Positions 54,030 through 62,225 of a DNA stretch of 64,000 nucleotides are shown here, piece by piece (the stretch's first letter is position 1; every line of letters begins with the position of its first letter). The notes under the pieces were generated by a model. It did not search any database and was not told the origin of the DNA. It saw only the letters and a program-made list of their open reading frames with translations. This DNA is from Promicromonospora panici (GTDB taxonomy: Bacteria > Actinomycetota > Actinomycetes > Actinomycetales > Cellulomonadaceae): contig NZ_UWYY01000004.1 in assembly GCF_900608595.1 (NCBI RefSeq), positions 248,001-312,000 of the forward strand, written 5' to 3'. The translations under genes were made by a program, and so were the position numbers.

Positions 54030-54629
54030 ATGATCTCGGAACCAGTAGTCGAGCATGACGACATAGAGCGGGCGATGCGAGCGGTGCCCCGCCGCGAGTT
54101 CCTGCCCCGGTCCCAGCGGCCGTTCGCGGGTCAGGACCGGCCCCTGCCGATCGGACGCGGCCAGACGTCGTCGCAGCCGGCCACGGTTGGCGCGATGCTT
54201 CGTCTCCTGCGTGTGCCGATCGGCGCGCGCGTGCTGGACATCGGCGCGGGCTCCGGCTGGACCACTGCCCTGCTCGCCTACCTGACCGGGCCGCAGGGCT
54301 CGGTGCTCGGCGTCGAGCGCGACGGCCGCCTCGCCGAATGGGGCGCCGCGAACGTCGAACGGACCGGGATGCAGTGGGCGCAGGTCGTGCAGGCCACGCC
54401 CGGCGTGCTCGGCCAGCCGCGGGAGAACGGCTGGGACCGCATCCTGGTGTCGGCGTCAGCCCCGGCGCTGCCGCGGGCGCTGGTGGAGCAGGTCGGGTAC
54501 GGCGGCCGCATGGTCATCCCGATCCGGACGTCCCTCCTGCTCATCGAGCGGCTGCCCGACGGACGCACCCGCGCGACCGAACACGGCGGATACAGGTTCG
54601 TGCCACTCATCGAAGACAAAGCGCACTGA
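54030..54629 (+). CDS. Protein-L-isoaspartate O-methyltransferase-family protein
   Basis: A 199-residue SAM-dependent methyltransferase of the Pcm family, which repairs isoaspartyl residues. The substrate loop is PIGRGQTSSQPATVGAMLRL and the SAM motif is VLDIGAGSGWTTALLAYL. The ending GGRMVIPIR is typical. ATG 54030 or GTG 54021 could be the start. It is shorter than E. coli Pcm at the N-terminus, as in many actinobacterial relatives, so repair activity is probable but not proven. Confidence 0.8.
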   Translation: MISEPVVEHDDIERAMRAVPRREFLPRSQRPFAGQDRPLPIGRGQTSSQPATVGAMLRLLRVPIGARVLDIGAGSGWTTALLAYLTGPQGSVLGVERDGRLAEWGAANVERTGMQWAQVVQATPGVLGQPRENGWDRILVSASAPALPRALVEQVGYGGRMVIPIRTSLLLIERLPDGRTRATEHGGYRFVPLIEDKAH

Positions 54630-54714
54630 TTCGGCGAACGCACGGACAAGTAAAGGTCAACGCACCGTCTAAAACTCTTCGCGAGGCGTCCACAACTGCC
54701 CCGCGCGACCGTAA

Positions 54715-54730
54715 CCTACGGTCCCGTAGG
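54715..54730 (+). promoter_or_regulatory. TetR-type operator upstream of the desaturase
   Basis: CCTACGG-TC-CCGTAGG is a perfect palindrome 78 bases before the desaturase start. TACGG/CCGTA dyads are common targets of TetR regulators of lipid genes. No regulator gene is adjacent. Confidence 0.55.
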
Positions 54731-54807
54731 CTCAGGGCATCTGCACGATGGACGACCCCCGTCCGACTCCGCGACTGGGAAGTCGACACCGAGCATGTGA
54801 GGACCAC

Positions 54808-55911
54808 ATGGCCCAAGCTGCCCCCATCGTCCGCGAGGGCTTCCGCCCGACCAGACCGCGCGACCCCGATGCGCAGCCGGTGACCAGCACCTACTCGTCG
54901 CTCGCACGTACCGTGCGCGACGCCGGACTGCTCCACCGCGCCCACCATTACTACGCCTGGACCCTCGCCGCGCTCACCGTCGCGCTCGGCGGGATCGTCA
55001 CCGGGTTCGTCCTGCTGGGCGACTCGTGGTTCCAGCTCCTCATGGCCGGAGCACTCGGCCTGGTGATGACGCAGTTCGCCTTCGTGGCGCACGAGGCCTC
55101 GCACCGCCAGGTCTTCGAGTCCGGCCCCCGCAACGACCGGGTGGGCCGCCTCCTCGCCAACGCGGTCGTGGGCATCAGCTACTCGTGGTGGATGAACAAG
55201 CACACCCGGCACCACGCCAACCCGAACAGAGTCGGCAAGGACCCGGACATCGAGAACGACACGATCGCGTTCACCGAGGACGGCGCCCGCGAGCAGCGTG
55301 GGCTCAAGCGGTGGATCAACAGGTACCAGGGCTGGCTGTTCTTCCCCCTGCTCACCCTCGAGGGCGTGAACCTGCACATCACCTCGATCCGTTCGCTGTT
55401 CCACGGACCGCCCGAGACCCTGCGGACCCGCATCCGTGAGCTGGTCACCATCACGGTCCGCCTCTCCGCCTACGTCGCGATCCTGTTCTGGGCACTGCCG
55501 CCCGGTATGGCCTTCGCGTTCCTCGGCGTGCAGATGGCCGTGTTCGGCGTCTACATGGGCGCGTCGTTCGCGCCCAACCACAAGGGCATGGCGATCATCC
55601 CCGCCGACAGCCGCATGGACTTCCTGTCGAAGCAGGTCCTTACCTCGCGGAACATCCGCGGCGGCTGGTTCATGAACATCCTCATGGGCGGGCTCAACTT
55701 CCAGATCGAGCACCACCTGTTCCCGAGCATGCCGCGGCCGCACCTCATCCGGACCGCCGAGATCGTCCGGGAGCACTGCGCGCACCTCGGTATCCCCTAC
55801 ACGGAGACGAGCCTGGCGCAGTCGTACATGATCGTCGTCGCCTATCTGAACCGCGTGGGGCTCGCGGCGCGCGACCCGTTCGACTGCCCGCAGTACAAGC
55901 TGATGCGCTGA
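54808..55911 (+). CDS. Membrane fatty acid desaturase
   Basis: A 367-residue di-iron acyl desaturase with three His boxes: HEASHRQ, HTRHHANPN and QIEHHLFPSM. Four or so membrane helices are present. The QxxHH form of the third box is typical of front-end or delta-9-type membrane desaturases. ATG 54808 with GAGGA is chosen over 54748. It introduces double bonds into membrane lipids, probably cold- or lipid-regulated through the dyad at 54715-54730. Confidence 0.9.
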   Translation: MAQAAPIVREGFRPTRPRDPDAQPVTSTYSSLARTVRDAGLLHRAHHYYAWTLAALTVALGGIVTGFVLLGDSWFQLLMAGALGLVMTQFAFVAHEASHRQVFESGPRNDRVGRLLANAVVGISYSWWMNKHTRHHANPNRVGKDPDIENDTIAFTEDGAREQRGLKRWINRYQGWLFFPLLTLEGVNLHITSIRSLFHGPPETLRTRIRELVTITVRLSAYVAILFWALPPGMAFAFLGVQMAVFGVYMGASFAPNHKGMAIIPADSRMDFLSKQVLTSRNIRGGWFMNILMGGLNFQIEHHLFPSMPRPHLIRTAEIVREHCAHLGIPYTETSLAQSYMIVVAYLNRVGLAARDPFDCPQYKLMR

Positions 55912-55920
55912 CGCATCAGC
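55899..55920. terminator. Hairpin overlapping the desaturase stop codon
   Basis: GCTGATGCG (55899-55907) pairs with CGCATCAGC (55912-55920). The four-base loop CTGA contains the stop codon. Confidence 0.6.
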
Positions 55921-55925
55921 ACGTC

Positions 55926-56003
55926 GTCGCCGAAGTAGAACGCCTGTCCGACGCACGCTCTACTTCGGCGACGGGTGTCGGACAGGCGGTCTATTTCGGC
56001 GAC
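55926..56003. repeat. Interlocking inverted-repeat element (A-B'-A'-B-A'')
   Basis: Unit A GTCGCCGAAGTAGA (55926-55939) can pair with A' (55959-55972) or with A'' (55990-56003). Unit B' CGCCTGTCCGAC (55941-55952) pairs with B (55977-55988). Either one 26-bp hairpin with A' in its loop, or a smaller A-A' hairpin, can form. It lies between the convergent desaturase and tdk genes. Confidence 0.75.
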
Positions 56004-56016
56004 GGTGCCCTGGCGC

Positions 56017-56646
56017 TCACAGGTCCGCGTGCCTCCGGCAGCGCGCCTCGTACGACTCCGCCCCGCCCACGTGCGCGGCGACCGGCATGAGCGCGCCGCC
56101 CGGGTGCCCGGAGCCGGCGTCGGGCACCGGGGGCGCTCCCGGAACGCGGACGTGGAACGCGGCGTCCGCGCCGCACACCGAGCAGACGGCGGTGAGCTTG
56201 TCCACGGACTCGGCGAGCGCCATCAGCTCGGGCAGGGGCGAGAAAGGCTGCCCGTCGAACGTGACCGACAGCCCGGCGACGACCACCACGAGCCCGCGCC
56301 CGGCCAGCTCCGAGACCACGGGCACCAGGCCGACGCCGAAGAACTGGGCCTCGTCGATGGCGACGAGCTCGGTCCCGGCGTCAGCTCCGCCGTCTGTTCC
56401 GGCGCCGGTCCGGAGCAGGCCGGGGACCTCCGCGGCGTCGGACACCGTGTGCGACGTCACGCCCAGCCCCGTGTGCGAGCTCACCCGGCCGAGGCCGCGC
56501 CGGGCATCCAGTGCATGACTGACCACCAGCACGCCGCGCCGCGCGATCTCGGCTCGGCGCACCCGGCGCAGCAGCTCCTCGGACTTGCCCGCGAACATCG
56601 GGCCGGCGATCACTTCGAGGCGCCCGGCGCCCAGCCCATCCTTCAT
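56017..56646 (-). CDS. tdk: Thymidine kinase
   Basis: A 209-residue type II thymidine kinase for nucleoside salvage. The P-loop is [20 protein letters not shown], the catalytic region is [17 protein letters not shown], and the zinc Cys pair is in [13 protein letters not shown], with a further Cys in EARCRRH. The lasso loop appears rich in Gly/Pro. A Gly/Ala insertion (GTDGGADAG) precedes the DEAQFF motif. Confidence 0.93.
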   Translation of the reverse strand: MKDGLGAGRLEVIAGPMFAGKSEELLRRVRRAEIARRGVLVVSHALDARRGLGRVSSHTGLGVTSHTVSDAAEVPGLLRTGAGTDGGADAGTELVAIDEAQFFGVGLVPVVSELAGRGLVVVVAGLSVTFDGQPFSPLPELMALAESVDKLTAVCSVCGADAAFHVRVPGAPPVPDAGSGHPGGALMPVAAHVGGAESYEARCRRHADL

Positions 56647-56684
56647 GGGAACCAGTCAAGCATTCGCCGGGTTGGCGGGCAGGG

Positions 56685-57833
56685 CTACAGCACCCGTGAC
56701 ACCCCCGGGATCCGCCGCAGCAGGTGCGCAGACAGCCAGCACAGCGGCACCGCGATCGCGAGCAGGATCAGGAACTTCACTCCCGCAGGAGCCACGATCG
56801 GCGCCAGGAGAATCGCCACGCCGACCAGCACGAGCGGGTGGATGACGTACACGGCGAACGAGTTCTGCGCGGCGAACCTCGCCCAGGCGGGCTGCCCGGA
56901 GAACTTCTCCCGGAACAGTACGAGCAGCGCGACGATCGTGCTCACCGCGAAGATGTTCTCGGCGAGGGAAGCGCCGAGCTGAGCGAGGGCGCCGGCGCCC
57001 GGCGCCGTCGCGAGGGCGACCGTACCGAGCGCCACTCCTACGCTGGCGAGCGCCACGACCATGGCCACCCACCCATGCCGCACGGTGAGCCCGGCGAGCC
57101 ACCCGCGCTGTGCGGCCAGCAGTCCGACGATGAACAGGATCACGTACTGCGGCAGGTACGCCGGCGAGGGCAGCCCCACGAACTCCCAGTAGGTTCCGGC
57201 CGGCACCACCAGCCGCCAGAGGAACGACACGACGGTCAGCAGCGCCACGAGCCCAGCGATCGCCCGGAAGGTGACCGGACGGGGCTGGACCTCGGCCGCG
57301 AAGCGAGCACCGGCGTCGGTCGCCCCCGGCATGGCGGCGGACCGGGAGCGAAGCGCGCGGAAGGCGGCGTACGCGAGCGACAGCACGAGAAGCACCTCGA
57401 CGAACCACAGCGGCCCGACGTCGCCCACGGTGAACCAGAAGCGCAGGAACGACTCCCCGTCCGCCTGGTGCTCGGGCCACGACGGAAGGTGCAGGACCGG
57501 CCGCGCCACCAGCCAGAACGCCACCAGCGGAATGCCGAGCCGCACCAGGCGGTCCCGGGCGAAGACGCCCGGCCCCTTGCGGTCCACCGACCCCGGGACG
57601 AACAGGCCGGAGAGCATGAAGAAGAAGCCCATGAAATAGAACTGGTTCACGATCACCAGCAGCATCAGCGCGATGCCCGACGGGCTGTCGCTCGGCTGCG
57701 TCCAGTACCAGAGCGGGAGCGCGCCGTAGGTCACGGCGCTGTGATGCGCCAGGACCAGCACGGTCAGCAGGACCCGCAGGTTGTCGACGTACCCCAGTCT
57801 GGTGGCGGTCAGCCTCGCGGTGGTCGTTGTCAT
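56685..57833 (-). CDS. Acyltransferase 3-family membrane protein
   Basis: A 382-residue integral membrane acyltransferase (PF01757) with about ten helices. It opens with GYVDNLRVLLTVLVLAHHSA, where the active-site His pair is in helix 1, followed by YFMGFFFMLSGLFVPGSVDR, RLVRLGIPLVAFW and a terminal FAVYVIHPLVLVG. Such proteins O-acetylate or acylate sugars and lipids at the membrane. ATG 57833 with GGAGA is preferred over the long upstream frame. A 26-bp operator lies 20 bases above the start. Confidence 0.87.
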   Translation of the reverse strand: MTTTTARLTATRLGYVDNLRVLLTVLVLAHHSAVTYGALPLWYWTQPSDSPSGIALMLLVIVNQFYFMGFFFMLSGLFVPGSVDRKGPGVFARDRLVRLGIPLVAFWLVARPVLHLPSWPEHQADGESFLRFWFTVGDVGPLWFVEVLLVLSLAYAAFRALRSRSAAMPGATDAGARFAAEVQPRPVTFRAIAGLVALLTVVSFLWRLVVPAGTYWEFVGLPSPAYLPQYVILFIVGLLAAQRGWLAGLTVRHGWVAMVVALASVGVALGTVALATAPGAGALAQLGASLAENIFAVSTIVALLVLFREKFSGQPAWARFAAQNSFAVYVIHPLVLVGVAILLAPIVAPAGVKFLILLAIAVPLCWLSAHLLRRIPGVSRVL

Positions 57834-57852
57834 TGTGGTCTCCGACGCTCGT

Positions 57853-57878
57853 TGGTTCATTACTTGACTAATGAACCA
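57853..57878 (-). promoter_or_regulatory. 26-bp palindromic operator upstream of the acyltransferase
   Basis: TGGTTCATTA (57853-57862), CTTGAC and TAATGAACCA (57869-57878); the 10-base arms are perfect. The size and A+T-rich core suit a TetR- or MarR-family repressor. No such gene lies nearby. Confidence 0.7.
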
Positions 57879-57929
57879 CAGAACATCGACGGCCCGCAAG
57901 GGAGATTTCGGCGGACGACCGTAGGGCGC

Positions 57930-57966
57930 AAAAAACGAGGGCCGCCACCTCGCGGTGGCGACCCTC
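57930..57966 (-). terminator. Intrinsic terminator of the RNase E gene
   Basis: GAGGGCCGCCACC (57937-57949) pairs with GGTGGCGACCCTC (57954-57966), and the minus strand continues with GTTTTTTG. It lies about 50 bases past the RNase E stop. Confidence 0.9.
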
Positions 57967-58018
57967 CTCGGGATCAGGTCAGCGGCCCAGCAGCCGCGCC
58001 CAGAAGCCCTTCTTGTTC

Positions 58019-61000
58019 TCAGGCGACCTCGTCGCCAGCTCCTTTGGGCGGTTCCGGCTGCCCAGTGCCGGAGCCCCCCTCCGGCGCGTCGCTCGCGGCC
58101 TGTCCGGCGGCCGCCGGCGAGTCCGCAGAGGCGGGTGATTCCAGCGAGCCGTCCGACGCCGCCGGGGACTCCGGGCCGGACGAAGGGCCGCCTGCCGGCC
58201 CTCCGGCCGGCAGCTGGATCTCGTCCAGGGTTGCGGGACCGTCCTCCGCTGAGTCCTTGGCCTCGTGCGCGTGCTGCGCGGCGGCCGCGATCGTCGCGAG
58301 CGTGGCCTTGACGGCCTCGCGCGCCTCGGACCGCTCCTCGGGCAGGCTCGCGACCGGAGCCGCCGCCTCCGGCAGCAGGGCCTTCTCCTTGACCTCCTTG
58401 CCCCGCTTGCGGCGTGCCCGAGCGGAACGCGGGCCCTCCTCGGAAGACGGCGCGGGAGTGCCGTTGGAAGCCGCGCCGTTGCCCGACTTCTCGATCGGCT
58501 CGTCGTGCACGATGAAGCCGCGGCCCTTGCAGTGCTCGCACGTCTCGGAGAACGCCTCCACCAGGCCCTGGCCCACGCGCTTGCGCGTCATCTGGACCAG
58601 CCCGAGCGAAGTCACCTCGGCCACCTGGTGCTTGGTGCGGTCCCGGCCCAGGCACTCGACCAGACGGCGCAGCACCAGGTCACGGTTCGACTCGAGCACC
58701 ATGTCGATGAAGTCGATGACGATGATGCCGCCGATGTCGCGCAGGCGGAGCTGCCGCACGATCTCCTCGGCCGCCTCGAGGTTGTTCCGCGTGACGGTCT
58801 CCTCGAGCGTGCCGCCCGCACCGGTGAACTTGCCGGTGTTGACGTCCACGACGGTCATGGCCTCGGTGCGGTCGATGACCAGCGAGCCGCCCGACGGCAG
58901 CCAGACCTTGCGGTCCATACCCTTGGCGAGCTGCTCGTCCACGCGGTGCACGTGGAACACGTCGGTGTTCTCGACCCACTTGGACACGCGCTCGCGCAGG
59001 TCGGGAGCGAGCTCCTCGACGTAGTGCGCGATCTCGTCCCACGCACCCTCGCCCTGCACCACCAGCGACGAGAAGTCGTCGTTGAAGATGTCGCGGACGA
59101 CGCGGATGGCCATGTCCGGCTCACCCTGCAGCAGCGCCGGGGCGGACGCCTTCTTGGACTTGACCTGGATGGCGTCCCACTGCCCCTGCAGGCGCTCGAC
59201 GTCGGCGCGCAGCTCCTCCTCGCTCGCCCCCTCCGCGGCGGTGCGCACGATGACGCCTGCACCCTCGGGGACCACCTCGCGGAGGATCTTCTTGAGGCGC
59301 GAGCGCTCGGTGTCGGGCAGCTTGCGGCTGATGCCGGTCATGCCGCCGCCCGGCACGAACACCAGGTACCGGCCCGCGAGTGTGACCTGGCTCGTGAGCC
59401 GGGCACCCTTGTGGCCGATCGGGTCCTTGGTGACCTGCACCAGGACCGAGTCGCCCGACTTCAGCGCCTGCTCGATCCGGCGCGGCTGGCCCTCGAGGCC
59501 CACCGCGTCCCAGTTCACCTCGCCCGCGTACAGCACGGCGTTGCGGCCCTTGCCGACGTCGACGAACGCGGCCTCCATGGAGGGCAGCACGTTCTGGACC
59601 CGGCCCAGGTACACGTTGCCGGCCATCGACGCCTGCGACTGCTGCGAGACGTAGTGCTCCACGAGCACGCCGTCCTCCAGCACCGCGATCTGCGTGCGAC
59701 CTTCCTTCTCGCGCACGATCATCGACCGCTGCACCGACTCGCGGCGGGCCAGGAACTCGGCCTCGGTGATGATCTGGCGACGCCGGCCGTGGTCGCGGCC
59801 CTCACGGCGCCGCTGCTTCTTCGCCTCGAGGCGCGTGGAGCCCTTGAGCGCGGTGACCTCGTCGCTCCGGCTCGAGCGGACGGCGGCGGCCTCGGCCCGC
59901 TCGCCGCGCGTGCCCCGGCGACGACGGCGCCGACGGCGGCTGCCGCCCTCGCCCTCGCCCTCACCCTCGCCGGCGTCCTGCGCCGCGTCCTGGTCCTCGG
60001 CCTCGTCGGCGGCGGACTCCTGCGAGTCCTCCTCGGACTCGTCGTCCTGGTCCTCGTCCGCCGAGTCGTCCATGTCGTCCGAGCGGTTCGAGCGGCCGCC
60101 GCGGCGGCCCCGTCCGCCCCGACGACGACGGCGGCGCGACGGGCGCACCTCTTCGTCGTCGTACTCCTCGAAGTCCGCCGGAGCGAGCTCCTCGAGCTCG
60201 ACCCCCTCGGCGGCCAGCTCCTCCTCGATCGCGCCGACCTCGTCCACGGCCGCGGCGTCGTCCTCGCTCAGCTCCGCGGCGACGAACTGCGGCGCCGTGG
60301 GGACGTCCGCCTCGCGGGCGGGGGCCTCCGGCGTGGCGTCGGCGGCGGGCTCGACCTGCGCGGTCTCCTCGGCCTCGGGACGGGCCGCCTGCTCGGTGCT
60401 GGGGCCTGTGCGACGCACGGCCCTGCGCGAGCCGGACCTCCGCGAACGGGGCGCGGGCGGGGCCTCGGGCGCACTCTCGGCCCGGGTCTCGGTCGTGGCC
60501 GCTGCGGGTCGCTCCGCGGCACGCTCCTCGACGGGCTCCGCCGCACGGGGCGCGGGTGCCTCGGTGGCGGGCTCGACCGGGCGGGCGACGGGACGCGCGA
60601 ACTGCGGCGTCAGGTCCTGCGGGCGCGGCGGGCCGGCGGGGGCCTGCGCGCGCCGCGAACGGCGCGCCGCGGAGTCGTCCGGCGCCTGGAACAGCAGCGC
60701 CGTCGTGGCGAGCCGGGGCACACGCGTGCCCGACGTCGTAGCGGCGGTCGAGACCGGAGCCTGCGCGGCCGGGGTCTCGGTCTCGGCAGCAGGCGTCTCG
60801 GCCGGCTCCGAGGTCGCGCGGCGGCTACGGCGTGCGCGGGTCTTCGGGGCCTCGGCGGCCGGGGCCTCCTGGGCCGGCGGCTCGGTGACAGGCGCCACAG
60901 CGGCGCCGTCGACCGGCGCTGCCTCGGCAGCCGGCTCCACGGCCGGTTCGGCCGCGGCGGGCTTGCGTCGCGACCGGGCGCGCTTGGGCGCGGCCTCAGC

Positions 61001-61723
61001 GGCGGGCTCTGTCGCTGCCGGCTCGGCCTTCTTGCGGGTGCGGCGCTTCGGAGCCGTCGTCTCGGGCTCCGGCGTCGGACCGCCGGGCAGGACGATGTCG
61101 TCGAGGCTGGCGACCTCGTGCGCCGGCGCCTCGGCGGGCGCCACGGGCTCGGGCAGGACGATGTCGAGCGGAGCGGGCTCCTCGGTTACGGGCTCGGGCT
61201 GCGCCTCGGGCTCGGGCTCGACGACTGCGCTGTCGGCAGCCTCGGGCTCAGCGATCTCGGCGACCGGCGCGGCCTCGACAGTGATCTCCGTCTCAGTCGG
61301 GACCGGCTCGCTCGCCGGAGCAGGCTCGGCGGCCGGCTCCGCGGCGGGCTGCTCGAGCGCCGTCGGCTCAGCCTGGGCGGGGGCCGCGGCGGGTGACGAG
61401 ACGCCGCGCGTGGCGCGCCGGCGCGGGCGCTTGGCGGCCGGCTCGCCGGTCGCGGAGGCAGCGGGAGTGGCCACGGCGGCGGTACCGGCCGTGGTCACCG
61501 GCTGGGCATCGGCCGGGGTCTCGGAAACTCCGGAAGAACCGACGACGATGGGCTCGACGGCGGCCGTCGAGACGACGGACCGAGTAGCCCGACGACGCGG
61601 GCGCTTGGCCGGCGTCGCGTCCGCCGGAGCCTCCCCACCAGTGGTGACCTGGGCGTTCGCCTCAGGTGCGTCGTGATCATCCTGTGACCCGATGGTCGAA
61701 CCGGTGGTGCTGGAAGGCGTCAC
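58019..61723 (-). CDS. rne: Ribonuclease E/G
   Basis: A 1234-residue actinobacterial RNase E, the main mRNA-decay and rRNA-processing endonuclease. Roughly residues 1-630 are a low-complexity Ala/Pro/Glu region with KRPRRRATR- and RRRRRGGRGR-type basic motifs. The catalytic half has an S1 domain (GNVYLGRVQNVLPSMEAAFV), the active-site Asp residues in VVDVNTGKFTG and GIIVIDFIDM, and the Zn-link CEHCKGRGF. A second disordered tail follows. GTG 61723 with AGGAGC is preferred over 61756. It is divergent from cydAB and has a strong terminator. Confidence 0.93.
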   Translation of the reverse strand: MTPSSTTGSTIGSQDDHDAPEANAQVTTGGEAPADATPAKRPRRRATRSVVSTAAVEPIVVGSSGVSETPADAQPVTTAGTAAVATPAASATGEPAAKRPRRRATRGVSSPAAAPAQAEPTALEQPAAEPAAEPAPASEPVPTETEITVEAAPVAEIAEPEAADSAVVEPEPEAQPEPVTEEPAPLDIVLPEPVAPAEAPAHEVASLDDIVLPGGPTPEPETTAPKRRTRKKAEPAATEPAAEAAPKRARSRRKPAAAEPAVEPAAEAAPVDGAAVAPVTEPPAQEAPAAEAPKTRARRSRRATSEPAETPAAETETPAAQAPVSTAATTSGTRVPRLATTALLFQAPDDSAARRSRRAQAPAGPPRPQDLTPQFARPVARPVEPATEAPAPRAAEPVEERAAERPAAATTETRAESAPEAPPAPRSRRSGSRRAVRRTGPSTEQAARPEAEETAQVEPAADATPEAPAREADVPTAPQFVAAELSEDDAAAVDEVGAIEEELAAEGVELEELAPADFEEYDDEEVRPSRRRRRRGGRGRRGGRSNRSDDMDDSADEDQDDESEEDSQESAADEAEDQDAAQDAGEGEGEGEGGSRRRRRRRRGTRGERAEAAAVRSSRSDEVTALKGSTRLEAKKQRRREGRDHGRRRQIITEAEFLARRESVQRSMIVREKEGRTQIAVLEDGVLVEHYVSQQSQASMAGNVYLGRVQNVLPSMEAAFVDVGKGRNAVLYAGEVNWDAVGLEGQPRRIEQALKSGDSVLVQVTKDPIGHKGARLTSQVTLAGRYLVFVPGGGMTGISRKLPDTERSRLKKILREVVPEGAGVIVRTAAEGASEEELRADVERLQGQWDAIQVKSKKASAPALLQGEPDMAIRVVRDIFNDDFSSLVVQGEGAWDEIAHYVEELAPDLRERVSKWVENTDVFHVHRVDEQLAKGMDRKVWLPSGGSLVIDRTEAMTVVDVNTGKFTGAGGTLEETVTRNNLEAAEEIVRQLRLRDIGGIIVIDFIDMVLESNRDLVLRRLVECLGRDRTKHQVAEVTSLGLVQMTRKRVGQGLVEAFSETCEHCKGRGFIVHDEPIEKSGNGAASNGTPAPSSEEGPRSARARRKRGKEVKEKALLPEAAAPVASLPEERSEAREAVKATLATIAAAAQHAHEAKDSAEDGPATLDEIQLPAGGPAGGPSSGPESPAASDGSLESPASADSPAAAGQAASDAPEGGSGTGQPEPPKGAGDEVA

Positions 61724-62114
61724 GTTGGGTGCTCCTGTAGCCGGCGTCCGCCCCACACCACGCGGACCGCCAAGCGGTCGGTCGTCCGGCTATGCATCGC
61801 GGCGAAGCGACACATCCGAACCGAAGTCTCGGCTGCGGCCCTGTTCCTGCGATCTTCGCGGACGCCTGCGGCCACGTTCTGTCGTGACAGCGGCACCGCG
61901 TGCGGATCGCGGGCAGTGTTGGACTCTGCAGGCCGCGCAGGGATGTGGGCCTACGCGGGTTCGTCCAGTATCGCACAAGAGACCGAGCCCGCCCTGCCTG
62001 GGCCCGAAGCGGAACCGCAGGCTCTGGCGGTAGCCGGCAGAGCCCGAGCGGGAAGCGTGACGCAGGTCGCGGTGCCAGACGAGCAGAACAGCCCCCAGCT
62101 GCGTGTAGGGTGCC
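61724..62114. other. Long divergent rne/cydA upstream region
   Basis: About 500 bases separate rne from cydA and hold no supportable gene. On the minus strand TGCGATACT near 61969-61977 could be an extended -10 of the rne promoter, giving a long leader, which would fit RNase E autoregulation. On the plus side TAGGGT (62106-62111) may be the cydA -10. Short GC-rich inverted repeats occur, but none forms a clear riboswitch or small RNA by eye. Confidence 0.35.
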
Positions 62115-62132
62115 TTGTGAAGACATTCACAA
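62115..62132 (+). promoter_or_regulatory. Rex operator of cydAB
   Basis: TTGTGAA-GACA-TTCACAA matches the known Rex consensus TTGTGAA-N4-TTCACAA exactly, 94 bases before the cydA start. Rex releases DNA when NADH/NAD rises, so cydAB should be induced on oxygen limitation. Confidence 0.88.
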
Positions 62133-62225
62133 GCGACGCGCTCACCTCGCGGCAACACGTGGACCTGCTGGATCAGGCCCGGCGCCCAGGGGTCAGGACC
62201 GTCGGAGACACCTCAGGAGCCCGGA

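Noticed and set aside
58265..61396. Open frame of over 1000 codons on the plus strand opposite rne
   Set aside because: It is antisense to a strongly supported RNase E gene and its Arg/Leu/Gly-rich translation has no recognisable domain; such shadows are common in high-GC DNA.
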